The notes under the pieces are model-generated. The model made no database searches. It had not been told where the DNA came from and saw nothing but the letters and a program-made list of their open reading frames with translations. A DNA stretch of 64,000 nt from Metopolophium dirhodum (Eukaryota > Arthropoda > Insecta > Hemiptera > Aphididae): NCBI RefSeq assembly GCF_019925205.1, contig NC_083562.1, positions 15,562,001-15,626,000 on the forward strand, read 5' to 3'. The number at the start of each line of letters is the position of its first letter. Position 1 is the stretch's first letter. Made by a program: the position numbers and the translations under genes. Shown here one piece after another: positions 34,041 to 46,500 of the stretch.

Positions 34041-36369
34041 GAGATTTTGAGTACTCGGAGGAAAAAACACTGGTAAGTACGTCGTCAAAAGACACGAATA
34101 ACGTTGACACTAGGTATGCCTCTCGGGAAATATTTTTCGTGTCGGAATTTGATGAGCGTTGCGGCAATAGTACGCACAATAATTATTTTATGGGACACAC
34201 CGTGTACATACGTGCAATAAGTACGGAAAAATATATCAGAAATTGATTAATTATCTCATGACGGTCGTCACCGATCTACTCATAGGGCGATGAAATTGAT
34301 CCAGCAAAAATGTCTCGTTATCATGATATACAATATAAAGCATACACGAATATCGGAATAAATAATAATATTATTATAGAGATGATCGGGATATTATAAC
34401 CATGTCAGGTCGTAATTTAGCACCGACTTCATTTCACCGACTCTCCTTATAAATATAGATATTGAATATCTATAAATTATACTATTTATATCTATAAATT
34501 AATATTTAAATATATATAAAAAAATAATTGTGATGTCATAAATAGTAATATTCTAGTTTCTTCAATAGTCTCACTTCATCGTTATAATTCTAATCGTGAA
34601 AATATCGTAGATAATTAATTGCAATTCTGCCATTCCTACTTAATGGATTACGTGATAGGTACTTAGGTACATAGTTACATATACACATTTTCCCGCAGTG
34701 GTTGTACATGTGAATCTATGCTCTTTAAGATACACTTAGCAATCCCAAACTATAATGTATTTTAAATATTATGCTCTACAAATAAGTCTCCGTTGTAATC
34801 ATAACATCCAGTTCCTATAAATAAATTGTGCATAAATTCTACGGCGTGTTCAGGACAACGGCAAGTTTTGCACGATGGGAATTTGCATATTTAACTGAAG
34901 TACAGGATCTTTATGTTCAATATTGTGTACACTCTTGCAACAATATTGCAAATACATTTATCTGTGGTGAATAGCGACTTATTAGTTACTACAGCCGTTT
35001 ATTTTTACTACCCACGAAAATGTCATTATAATATAATCTGTGTTGCAGAACGATATAATAAATATATTATCTAGTTTAAGATGAAAGATAGTTATAATAT
35101 AAATTATTATCTAAGTAATAGAGGATCTCAACTTATCTAGTTAAAAAAACCTATTTTAGATTTAAATAAATAAAATTTAATATTTTTAAAACAAAAACTA
35201 TGAATAGCAACATATAACTAGCTTAATTTTTATTTTATAAACTGTATAATTATTCAGTAATTACTGTAAGCACTAGGCATAATTGTATAAAGAGTAAAAA
35301 AAATCATTAAAATATAAAATTGAAGTAACTATAATTGTTGCGCTTCGAGATAAGTATGTGGAATTCCTAAAATGTTACTACTGTTTGTGATAACTTTTAT
35401 AAATCATTGTTAATAAAATTACAAATCTTAAGCGATATTATATAAAATGGAACATAATTATTTATTTAAGTGTCATAATATAATCTATAAATAATTGTAA
35501 TCATATTAAAATAAACCAACCAACGACAAGGAGAAGTAGTTGCTTCTTAAATAATTAAACAACCAATGTATTAAAGAGCACAATGTTTGAATTGACAGAA
35601 TCGTCTTTTCATTTTTTTTTATTACGACTTAGGTAAAACAAAAAATATATATACAAACCATAAAACTGTATAAAACCACAAGAAACCCGAAAATACTGTT
35701 GATAAAAAATGCTTATTTTATATTATTTATACCATGCCATACAAGACTTAAAATATGGTTAAAGTGAATAACAACTTTTCATATTTTGAAATACTTTTTC
35801 GTTACATGACTGCGTATAAACTATAAAATATTAATGTAACAATGATATTGGTAAAATAAAAACAAAAAATTTCAACATAGAAATATATTTGAAAATACAT
35901 TGAAATATTTCGTCCATTATAAATACGCTACCAACGAATTTCAAAAGGCCAAGCCAAATGAGATGACGGAATTCAATGTTCAACGGAACTAAAACAGAAC
36001 TGCTGCGTGTAAAATTTCAACAAAGGGTCTAGCAATGAAACAACCATAATATCGAGAACTTGTTATAACTTGTAGCATTCACGTTTACTTTTTTTTTCAA
36101 TTTCTTATCCATCTCATTTAAACGCCTCGTGCCGTGGACGATTACATTTTATAGAAATGTTTAATGTTTGTTCGATATAGTCTTGTGATGTTCACAAAAT
36201 CCAAGCATGAAAATTAGAGTTTTAAGTTAGTACAAAATCGTGCCATAGAAATCGTGTAGGTTAATATCGTCGATTACGACCACACGAACAATGTTATTAT
36301 TACTTCATATTTTGTCCTATAGCTCCCGTAGAAAACATTTTAGGTACCTACTTAACATTTATTTATCAG
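34041..36369. other. AT-rich stretch, no gene recognised
   Basis: No supported exon. A few self-complementary A/T words around 34450-34500 (atagatattgaatatctat) are present but not meaningful in such composition. Confidence 0.5.
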
Positions 36370-36520
36370 GAAATATTAGATAAGATAACACATAATTATA
36401 TGTGTCCAAGATAATTCATCAGATTTTTTTAAATTATCTACTTGCCTAGATAAGATAATATTATATAGTATGATTTATTATTGATCCAGACAAATTATCT
36501 CTCACCGATAATGACATATT
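36370..36520. promoter_or_regulatory. Cluster of GATA-factor motifs
   Basis: Within 150 bases I count about eight GATA words on the two strands, several in extended form: ttaGATAAGATAAca, caaGATAATtc, aATTATCtac, tagATAAGATAAt, aATTATCtct, ccGATAATg. Random expectation at this base composition is about two. This would suit an enhancer bound by GATA factors; it lies just left of a CpG-rich patch. Confidence 0.35.
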
Positions 36521-36559
36521 ATTATACATAATATAAAATATTAAGTCTACTCAAATTTT

Positions 36560-37800
36560 AGCCGACGGTGTGGGAGACTGCAACGCCGTGTACCGCGTAT
36601 GCACATCCGTGGTAAGTGGTAATATAATAAATCAAAATAAATAAAACCAAAACCGCGCGGGGTCCGTCGAAAACCGCATCGCTTTTGATGATGACTATAA
36701 TAATAATAATAAGGCATTAATGGTCGCGCGTAGTGCTCTTTACCTACAAATAAATTGATTTACCACCCGTTCCTTTGATGTGACCGGCGGCGCTCGGGGA
36801 ACGACACAAACGCACAACGCGTATAATGGGACTTAATGGATTGTACCTATACACCTTACGATGTTATAATATTATATGCATTTATATACATGTATAGTAT
36901 ATAGGGACTAATAATTTTCACCTTTGAAAGGCGGCCGACGCGACACGTCTCGCGCGATGGTGCAACGATAATAGTAGTAATAATATAAATTAATAATGCG
37001 CATTTTACATTAATATTTGACTGTAAACGCGTGAAATATTATATATTATACATCATACCTATCGTATAGTTATTTTTCTCGAAAAAATAAGTTTTCTTTT
37101 TGTCTTCTTTTTTTAATAATATAATATGATACTACTTTTATTATCAGACGATAAATTACGATTCAAATTACGCGTCGTCGTCGTCGTCCGGGCGGGCTCG
37201 CCCGAAAATATTATTACGAGGGCCGTGGCCGTGTTTCTTTTCAACGCGAGCCGTATTCTTTTCGGCGGTGCGCTCGACCGACCCCCTCGCGACTTTTTAA
37301 TTTCTCGTGGTTTTTTTATTATTTCCTTACGGTGGCGGAGGCCGTTCAACACGTTTTTTTATTATTACATATAGTTTAGCGTGGCTCCGACATTAATAAT
37401 TAATATTACACTTTGCCGCCACCGAGCCGCTGAAGACAAGACGCGTGCGGTGAACGGCGCGCCGAAAATAATATATTATTATTATTAATGGGAAAAAAAA
37501 ATTCCACCGAAAACAAAACGGCGGAACGCGCGGTTAACGCGTACGTTATATGCACATAATGTTTTGTATATATATAAAAATTAAGTATAGCGGTTGCCAA
37601 TGGTGCAGCCGTAGAGTCCCCGGGAAATCTGTTTTTCGTTCATTCATCAGCCGTTTTGTGTGTATATACTATGTACGCGTGGAACAACGGCGAACAATAC
37701 AATGACGACGACGACGGGCGCGCGGCAGATTTAATGAAAAATTAACTTTTGAACTTTTGCACGACCGAAATGGGGTGATAAATAAATGCAGCGATGGTGT
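36560..37800. promoter_or_regulatory. CpG-rich region, promoter-like
   Basis: Repeated CpG-dense segments: gccgacggtg..gcaacgccgtg, ccggcggcgctcgggg, aaggcggccgacgcgacacg, (CGT)n at 37172-37187 and (GAC)n at 37702-37714. A 6-bp GC stem with a four-base loop occurs at 37189-37204 (CGGGCG ggct CGCCCG). Frames open on both strands, so coding potential cannot be inferred. A TATATATAAAA word lies at 37568 without an initiator at the right spacing. Confidence 0.3.
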
Positions 37801-37820
37801 TGTGTGATATAATACCGGAA

Positions 37821-37858
37821 GTGTGTGTGTGTGTGTGTGTGTGAGTGTGTGTGTGTGG
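37821..37858. repeat. (GT)n microsatellite plus G-run
   Basis: Interrupted GT repeat (one GA step) of about 18 units, followed by a run of ten G at 37863-37872. Confidence 0.9.
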
Positions 37859-37879
37859 TGATGGGGGGGGGGCATGGTT

Positions 37880-40800
37880 CTCAATATAATAATATAGTAT
37901 AAAACGGGCTTAAAGGATTATGGAATGAAAAAGTAAAAACTACACACAAATCATGGTATATCATGGTATTATCAAAAACTTTTTCAAATTCGTATTCCAT
38001 AATATAATATTATACAATATTAGTTTTATTAATAAGTAATAAGTCAAATAGTAATATTTTTTGCGCCTATGCCGATTCTCAGACTATTTTAGAGTGAAGA
38101 CGTGATATAAACAAGGATGATATTAATATTATCTCCAATAATTTCTACTTTTGACTGATAAAACCAAAAAATACCGATATAATGATACAACATTTTTTGC
38201 TAAAAAATAAGAATACTTACAAGTTACAACCTATATATAATTTCTCTTATATTGTATATTTTATATTATTCAGAAAGAATTTTACGGAATTTCCATATGC
38301 ATATACAGTGTAAATATACATAATTATAATATTTTATACATACATTTACAATCAATAGTTTAAATTAAAATATAATATACTAATATAAATTATAAAGATA
38401 ATTTATGAGTTAAGTGTAAGATTATAATATATATATTTCGTATGAATAAATATAATTATAATGCACTATTGTCTATTATACTACATTAACAGTTTTAAGC
38501 AATTATAAATAATTATAATTGAGAAGACAATTTTTTAAGAGACAAATTGAAAAAATCGAGATCTCTCCTACTATTACCTAGGGACATACAATAATATATT
38601 ACACGGAGAATTCGATAAGTAATTTTTTGTAATATTTTTCAGATAGAACAAAGATTTATGGCGTGATCCAATTTTATTTATTTTAACATGAATAAGTTCT
38701 AATAATTCAAGGCAGTCAATAATGTTGTTTAATAATATTTAAATAGATATTTCAATTCATTTTTTTTAAATGGAATTTTAAGTTTCATGTAAGATAATAA
38801 ATAAAAAATCCATCGACACCTGTATACCTTAGTGTATACATGACATTTAAATGATAGAAATCTAAGGACATTATTTTGAATTTTATCCAGAGTATGTAAA
38901 TGTAATTGACAAAGATTTTGAAACCTATATGAGAGATCCATAATCTAGTTGTGAGAAAACTTATGAGCAATATAATAATTTAAGAGACGTCGCATATCTA
39001 CATGTCCGTTTTAATAAGCCTAATTTGTGAAACGATTTTTTTCTTACGGAGTCAATATGGTAGGTGACAATAATTTCGAATCAAAATTTATACCAAGATC
39101 ATTTACAATATTAACTCTATTAATTCATTTGTCATTACATTTATAATGAACTATGATAGGAATTTTTTTTTTATCGAGAACGAAATGTTTAAGCAGTTAC
39201 TTAGGTTTAGGAATAAATTATTTCTAATATACCAATCCTGGAAATATAAAAGTATATAACCAATAAGAAAGGTCAGTCAATTAAAAATTATTATTCCTAC
39301 CTAATTATATTGTTATTTGCTAGAACATAAATCATTGAACTTTGACTTACCGACAATGTGTTGATGACTAGAAAAAAATAGGTACGGCAATATTGACAAT
39401 AAGTCAAAACAGTATAATAAATTGAATAAACAATTTAATTTTAGCAAATTCTATTATGCAACCTAACCTATATAATATATATATATATCACGAAAAGGTT
39501 AAAATATGCAATGAAAAAACTTTCTCGCGCATACCACAACGCTTTTATTTTAAAATAGCATATTATATTGTACATCCGGTCGTAAATCAAAACAAGAAAA
39601 CTATTGCTAGAAATTCCTTTAAATTCTACAAATGTCTAAAGAGTGTTCACATTGGCTATACACCACTATAACTACCGTAGTTGTTCGTCTCAACTGCAGC
39701 CAGAAGAGACGGAATTACAAAACAACACTGCAATGTTGTCTTCGTGTACTTTTTTGGTCTCTCCGTGCCGAGCTATAATTAGTACAATTCATTAAGTACG
39801 TATATAATAATATATACGTTTTAGCTATTATTTGTGTACCAATAGCGAAATTCCGAAATTAATTGCTATACATTGTATACGAATAGATTAAAATAAACCG
39901 TTTAAACTATGCGCAAGCAGTATAGAACATAATGTATTTCACTACGTATTTTAATTAAGTTTTTTTAAAGCGGATAGTATCATAACATATTATACTATAG
40001 TAGTATAGCATTTACGATTATTATCATGGAGTATATAAATAATTCTATAGATATTATCTCTGTGAAAAATGTCTACGACGCTCGTTTCGGATACAAAATC
40101 GGAATAACCAGCACATAATGTAATCTTATAATGTTACCATACATTATTATAGTATTGTATTTTATAGTACGAGCATAAATTATATTGTGATCTATATAAA
40201 AAAAAGGGTCGGACACGGTATTATAATGATTTTACATCCCAAATGAACATAATAATATTATACTATTTTCTCGGATATTGCCTCACTATAGAGTTATTTT
40301 ATACTCAAGACATTATGATGTGTACAAACGCACATAATAGTTGAATTTAATTTTCGATATTTATAACTTATAGCTTACAAATTTAAAAGCAATGGAAATA
40401 ATGTTATGTGAGTGTAAAGATAAGACGAGTGTAAAGTGGTGAGACACTGAGACATTACAAAACATAATATATATTATACAGAGTGAATCACCAAGCATTT
40501 GTATATGAGTAAACGACCGTACGATAGAAGTACATTTTTTACCTTTAATTAGAAAATAATAATTATTTTGTTATACGAGTAGTACATAGTATATTTATAC
40601 ACATTTATACATATACATTATTATATAATATATATATATGTTATTATGTATATTGCGCTCAAAATGCGATATTAGCATATTATTGTTCTATGATATTATA
40701 TACCAGAACATTATACCTGTTTTTTAAAAGACGGAAATCTACGAATAATACGAACGAAATGTTTAATAAATAATATATAATACGCACCAATAATATATTT

Positions 40801-42376
40801 TTAGAACCCTCATCAAATTAGTACCACAGCCATAAGTCAGAAAAGACATGGCATATGAAACATACCAAATACATTTGTTATTAATTTGTTGCACATAGTT
40901 GATAATTTGTTGAAAATTGTTGACAGTTTGTTGGACATTGTTAAAACAGTCTCCAATTTTGTTAGCCTTTATTTTCGTCAATAAAGCTTTTTTAAGATCA
41001 ACGCGCTGCCAATTTCACTCCAACAGCACAGCACGCAACTTTTTATTAGTGCATTTTTGACGAGTAAAAATGTCAATCTCGTGTTGTTACTTACTCATTT
41101 AGTATACTTTTACTATCCCATAATATTATATTACATAAAACAAAATAAGAATTGTAATAAAATAAAACGATAACTTCTTCAGTTAATTATTGATATAGGT
41201 GCTAATACAGAGGGGGGACTTTAGGAACTAAGCCCCCAAATCTTAAACGCTATGTGTGCCTATTATTATTGATATAGTAGTGATTGGATATTTTGTAAAA
41301 CATACCTATTTTAATAAAGCATAAGAAATACAAATTAATATATTCATCTGTTGTCGCAACGCTCAGAATCTTGTGAAAGAAAAATGTGTATTGTGTAGTT
41401 TTATAATGTTTATTAGAGAGAAGTTTCGTATTTATTTTGAATAAGATTTGAAGATTCTATAGATGTATCTATATAACGCTAAAAAGAGTAGAAATTATAA
41501 ATTATATGCAGGAACGTATACTTAATAGTTTACATACGTCGCATTATACAATTTTTAAAAATGAGACGTATGATATGAAAACAGACTACCGTATAGCTGT
41601 TACCTGTTTATATTGTACGGTTAATTACTATAAGCATTTAACCAGTGTTTCCGAATTCAGTACGAGAAAAAATAGTAATATAAATGTTCAGTTTGCTTTC
41701 TGCGATTATGTGTTATTGTTGTCTATTGCCGTGTTTTCAACTAGAATTTCTTTCACAAAATAAAAATAGTAATAATACGCATAATCTGACGTAAAAAGCA
41801 ATTATTAACTCTAAAGTCAGCCGTAATGGAACGCTGCAGAGTAACTGTATAAGATTTTATACGCCGATTCATGAATATTATTTTGGCCTTTATATCGGTA
41901 AAATTCCCCGGCGGTGTAGACGATTGGAATTTTTTGTACTACCGAAAATTAACAAACTTTCGTGAATAAACGGTTTTATACATAAACTTCGTTGGTGTAT
42001 ACACAAATATATACTTGGGTTCTCAGAAAAATATTTATTTGTGATTGTGGGGGGTGGGTGGGGATAAGCGAACGAATACACGTTTTCCGAAGAAATGTCA
42101 AGGCTCTTTGGGTCTACCAAACCGTAATTAATTTCTTTTTAGGTCAACCCACCGGTCGTCTGTAAAAACAATATTTCGTATTTTCTTTTCGTATCGCTTT
42201 GGCATCGGCCGAATATCCCGGAACCACGGCCACAGCAATTGATCAAAACATCCGCGCACACTAACACACGCGTGAACAAGCGCGGTCGGTCCTTAACAAA
42301 TCATAATTTCAACTCCGCACACAAAAAACGGCACTAGCAGACCGGAAGTAATTACAATGAAGATAATAACGTAATT

Positions 42377-42379
<3 letters not shown>
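37880..42379. other. Long AT-rich stretch without a recognisable gene
   Basis: No exon or RNA gene that I can support. At 41205-41250 a G/C-tract fragment (gaggggggactttaggaactaagcccccaaa) is another piece of the dispersed repeat family. The minus-strand opening at 41890-42120 has fairly balanced codons but starts with TTG and has no convincing splice sites. Confidence 0.45.

Positions 42380-42435
<56 letters not shown>
42380..42435. repeat. (GT)n microsatellite, long
   Basis: About 28 uninterrupted TG units, the longest dinucleotide repeat in the window; likely polymorphic. Confidence 0.95.
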
Positions 42436-42438
<3 letters not shown>

Positions 42439-43715
42439 TGTATATTCATTATGTAAACGGTACAATATGTGTATATAATAATAATAATAATGCAATATAA
42501 TATAAAGAATACACGGGTCCCTGCATCACCGCACGGAGTCGTCTTTGATGTCATCGCCAAGCACACTACAGTCAACGTTGAAAGTTTTTATCGCCGAATC
42601 GTATACTGCAGCTGAGAGTACGTAAATTGCTCTGGATTATCACGATATCAGAATATTATTATAAATGGTTGTACTTATTAATTTATTTATCAAAAATCGT
42701 GGAGCGCACGATGCGGGTCCCATACCGTCCACAGTAATAATAATTGTCGTCATTATTTTCTGTCGGTTTATACATACGACTAGAAACCGTCGGAATAAGT
42801 TAGCATAATTTAGCCTATATATGCTAAATACAACGTTATACGACATATATGCCATAATATTGTTGTAATAACCCTAGGAGTTGGTTTACAAAATATTAGC
42901 TACGATTTCCCTTATACCTAAACATTTTTTAATAAATTTAGAGAGAAAAACTAGTTGTTTGTGTGAATTTTAATATTATTTTCTCGTACAATAATTGATA
43001 ATCATAGTACGTTTCAATCATATTATTACACTATCGATAGTTGCCATTGGCGCCAAAAAGAAATGCACTTAAAAAACTAGTAGTAATTAATTATTATATT
43101 AACAATTTTGGACAGACTTCATGGATAAAATGACTATAATAACTATATATACGTATATTTTTAATAACATCAGTTGAATTTGCATAATATCCAGATACTT
43201 ACTACAAAGCATCACTATCCATATACAGACCATAGTATCAAATACGACGACTACGCTGCAGCTGTATTTGAAAACTCACTCACTATAAATATATATTATT
43301 TTGTGGTATATAATATATATACATAAAATATTGTCTACATGTAATATACATACATATTGCATACTTACTTTTCCCTTGTGATGTGTAAGATATTTTATTC
43401 TTTTTTTCTTATCGTATTGGACAATATTAAACGCTGTATGTAGCTATATGGCATATGATATATACCGTATACATTTTAAAACGAAGTTTCGAGTCAATAT
43501 ATTTCGGTGGTTTGTTTTTTCGTTATTCCCACCACAATGTAGTGGATAGTAGGTATTATGAAATAACGAAAAAAATCGACCGAGCGACCGGAAGACACTA
43601 AATCCTCAATTTTCAGTATACCTACCTAACATCGTGCAATTTCTGCATCCAGCACTCGTCTTTATAATTTACTGCGAATGAGGGGGTTAGTGAAGTGGCG
43701 TATAATAAAATGAAT
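42436..43715. other. No gene recognised
   Basis: Mostly A/T-rich; slightly GC-richer at 42510-42610 and 43560-43700, without an exon that can be delimited. Confidence 0.45.
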
Positions 43716-43726
43716 AATAATATTTC

Positions 43727-43997
43727 GGGGGGACAAGGTGGCCGAGCGGTCAACGCGACGGATTCGGCACAGCCGGTCCGAGTTCGATCCTCGACCACTG
43801 GGCGGCATTTTTCTCCGTGCAAGTCACGGTGTCCGGAGAACAAGTGCCGCCATCCCCCCACCCCGGGGCACGGCAGAAACCTACGGGTGCCCCATTAGAA
43901 ATTCTGCCAAACACAACACACGTGTATCAACCTACCCAATATAAAACCAACAGTGCCCTCCCCACACCCAATGGCCTATGTTGCCGCGGGTTACCCA

Positions 43998-44036
<39 letters not shown>
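43727..44036 (+). mobile_element. tRNA-derived SINE, full length
   Basis: The head has the RNA polymerase III internal promoter: box A TGGCCGAGCGG at 43739-43749 and box B GAGTTCGATCC at 43788-43798, in a sequence that looks like a class II (Leu/Ser-type) tRNA head. A GC-rich tRNA-unrelated body follows, containing the inverted pair ttctccg/cggagaa, and then an A-rich tail of about 38 A ending at 44036. Perfect 11-bp target-site duplications, aataatatttc, lie at 43716-43726 and 44035-44045. The perfect duplications and long A tail suggest a recent insertion. The several open frames across it are by-products of its GC content. It is not a functional tRNA gene: the anticodon and acceptor regions do not fold properly. 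Confidence 0.88.
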
Positions 44037-44038
<2 letters not shown>

Positions 44039-44045
44039 ATATTTC

Positions 44046-45094
44046 CAACCTAGTCGTGGCGATACTGTCATAATTAATAATAATATTATAATTACAATAA
44101 ATACCTAGTGTTCGGGTACGGCTATTTGTTTCAGTTTGTGCGAATGGCGTTGATATTTCATTACCATGCTGCAGTAAAATTAACTGCTGCATCCAGATAA
44201 TAAGAATAATATATTATTAGAAAACAACGTATTAGAAAAGCTTTTTGTTCTTCAACTTTTCATTTTAAATTTTTTTCGCCATTTTATCAAAATATTTTAT
44301 AATATAATGTGCACAAATATTGAAATATATATAATATAAATGTATATTATAACAAACAGCCGACCATTTAAAACATATAAATATCAATTTAACATTTTCA
44401 TATATTTTTCCTTGTACTATTAGCCACCCTAATTTTGAGGAAAAAAAAAGTAAAGATAATAATATAATATTGTATTATGTTGACTTATCCTCCAATATAT
44501 GCTGCCGATTTTTGATATTATATTTCGTCTGTTTTTGAATAATCACCAAATACCAATTAAATAATATTATATACAAATCAATGTACAAACCAGGATGAAT
44601 ACTTAAAATTAAAACTATATAATTTGTAACAAATTAATTTAATTGAAATAAAAATCAAATCAACTCAACTCGATATGTAACCATAATCACTAAATACTAA
44701 TTAATAATTATCATTGATGTTCGCTGCTAAACGCAAAATGTAAAATAATATAATATTAAAATACATCCACTATATAGAGGTATTCAAATTTAACTAATGA
44801 CATATATACCGTGTTTAAATACAATATTTCAGAGTATTTTAATAACTAAAATGACGTGAAACGTATAACGCGTAGAATTATAAAAAAAAACTTTTTATGC
44901 TTAAGAAGTATTTTAAAAATCGCGTTATTTAAAATATACTGAATGCAACATATTTTTTTGTGTTTCGGTGCTTTTAATATGTTTATTCCTTTTCAATTTA
45001 TTAATTAAGTTGGACTTCTCGGTATAAAAATATTTTTTTATACCCTTTATGAGCGCAATAATCATAATTAATGTCTTTTCACCGGCACACTCAC
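44046..45094. other. AT-rich stretch, nothing recognised
   Basis: No supported gene, repeat or motif. Confidence 0.5.
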
Positions 45095-45140
45095 CCTCTA
45101 ACTCCATTTCACTGCCACTATCACTGTTGCCTCTATGCCT
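45095..45140 (-). CDS. Candidate short exon encoding an acidic Ser/Gly stretch
   Basis: On the minus strand a consensus 5' splice site GAGG|GTGAGT (GT at 45093-45094) follows codons for RHRGNSDSGSEMELE, and the upstream ATAAG (45141-45145) could serve as a weak acceptor, giving a 46-base exon. Alternatively the ATG at 45105-45107, in good context (GTGAAATGG), starts a first coding exon ending after 13 bases, or a 60-codon frame that ignores the splice site and ends at 44925. The local composition is GC-richer than the flanks. No neighbouring exon could be matched in phase. Confidence 0.2.
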
Positions 45141-45261
45141 CTTATAATGTGTAATTTAAAAATTATTTTCATAATACATAATATTATTATGATTGTATTT
45201 TATACATTTCACGGTTCTCAATTTTAAATTTTTACGAACAGAAATTTTAATTTTTATAATT

Positions 45262-45549
45262 TTATTTTAACTTTTTTCCATATAATTTGAACACGGACTC
45301 TCCTATTATAATAAATTCATATAGGACTACAATGAAATTCCCACGAAATTGAAATAAATTTCGTTCCATAAAATCATTGTATCTCTTTTGTAACACACTG
45401 GGAGATTTATTCCGTACATATAATAACAATAATGGAGTAGAACCGTCTTCCAAGAAATCGAATAGATGGTCGTATAGTGTGGAGGGGGGGGGGGGAGATT
45501 TTTGTTTGTAATCTGGATAAGCGGCGTGTTTATGATACGACACCCGATG
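45262..45549 (-). CDS. Candidate 3'-terminal coding exon, unrecognised
   Basis: A very good 3' splice site on the minus strand, TTATTTTTCTGACCGTTTCTCAG before CATCGG (AG at 45550-45551), opens 95 codons to TAA at 45262. Codons are balanced, unlike the flanks. The translation is soluble-looking with a Pro run, an acidic LFDFLEDG stretch, a basic/aromatic middle (LQKRYNDFMERNLFQF) and a hydrophobic segment near the C terminus (FIVVLYEFIII). There is no ATG in the upstream part of the open frame, which argues for an internal or terminal exon rather than a single-exon gene. An AATAAA-like word overlaps the stop. No family recognised; chance remains possible. Confidence 0.3.
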   Translation of the reverse strand, partial: HRVSYHKHAAYPDYKQKSPPPPSTLYDHLFDFLEDGSTPLLLLYVRNKSPSVLQKRYNDFMERNLFQFRGNFIVVLYEFIIIGESVFKLYGKKLK

Positions 45550-45769
45550 CTGAGAAACGGTCAGAAAAATAAATAAAAAAATAACGTCACGGAAAATGGT
45601 TACAGCATGCGACACGATTAATATAATATCTTTTATCGTATTTTTATACGAAAAAAAAAATTCGGAAGAATATTTTTCGGTACCTAATCGTATTATAACA
45701 CAATAATAACAACAATAAAAACGTATATAAAGAGTTTTTTTAACTATAGATCCATTACACGCTGATCAC

Positions 45770-46500
45770 CGCGCCGAGGGAGGTTTTCGTACGTTTTTTT
45801 CATACCGTGAATCCCACCCCGAATTATTATTATTATTATTGTTTCTCTACACATGGGGAGCACATCGGTCTGGCTTCTGTAAACCGTCGCGCTTTAAGGG
45901 GGTGGAAGACTCGCACGTATACGACGTATAAATATAGATGATATATAATAACAGAAGGTTCTCCTCGCACAATGCTATCGATTCTCTGGGAGTCGTGTGG
46001 TGGCCGTTATTGCGTATACGATTTTGAATAATAAAAAAAAAGGCACCGGGACGAGCCAACACGCGACTCGTCCAGTGTATGTGTTCCCGCAGTCAAAACC
46101 GTGAAATCGATTAATTGCGCCGTCGCGTTGTGCTGGAATAGGACGACGGACGCTGCTATATAGGAAAAGGACCTCGGGGTAGAAGGAAAAAAATAAATAA
46201 AAAAAGACCCGTAACGAAAAGAACACCGCGACATTATACCATCCGTAAACCATTTAAATAGTAGGTGCCATTGTACTGCTGCAGACCCTGCAATGGTCGA
46301 ATGGAAAAAAGTCACCGGGGTTCCCATTTTAGACGCTCTAACCCTTTTCGTATAGACGCGCACGCAGTGCACCGCTATATTATAATACTATTATTTTTAT
46401 CATAATATATACGCACTGTGAGTTGCACCGTCTGACCGACCGACCCACATTTTTCTACGTCTGTCCGTTTTGACGACGACGACGACGACATCGTCCGTGT
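45770..46500. promoter_or_regulatory. CpG-richer patch with overlapping open frames
   Basis: CG-rich words throughout (gatcaccgcgccgaggg, gtcgcgctttaaggg, gcgccgtcgcgttg, (GAC)n at 46472-46489). On the minus strand an ATG at 46325-46327 in excellent context (CTAAAATGG) opens 106 codons to 46007, but another frame is open across the same bases and the codon pattern is not clearly coding in either. Could be a promoter or first exon; unresolved. Confidence 0.25.

Noticed and set aside
42309..42575. 88-codon frame with a long Thr-His run
   Set aside because: Translation of the (GT)n microsatellite at 42380-42435.
43727..43805. Functional tRNA gene
   Set aside because: Only the box A and box B promoter words are preserved; the sequence does not close into an acceptor stem and continues into a SINE body with A tail and target duplications.
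43695..44053. Four open frames around 43.7-44.05 kb, including Cys/Pro-rich translations
   Set aside because: All lie in the tRNA-derived SINE and its A tail; they are common by-products of this kind of element.
46007..46327. 106-codon frame with excellent ATG context (CTAAAATGG)
   Set aside because: Another frame is open across the same region, the translation is Phe/Ser-rich from T-runs, and no splice partner was seen. Mentioned only within the CpG patch.
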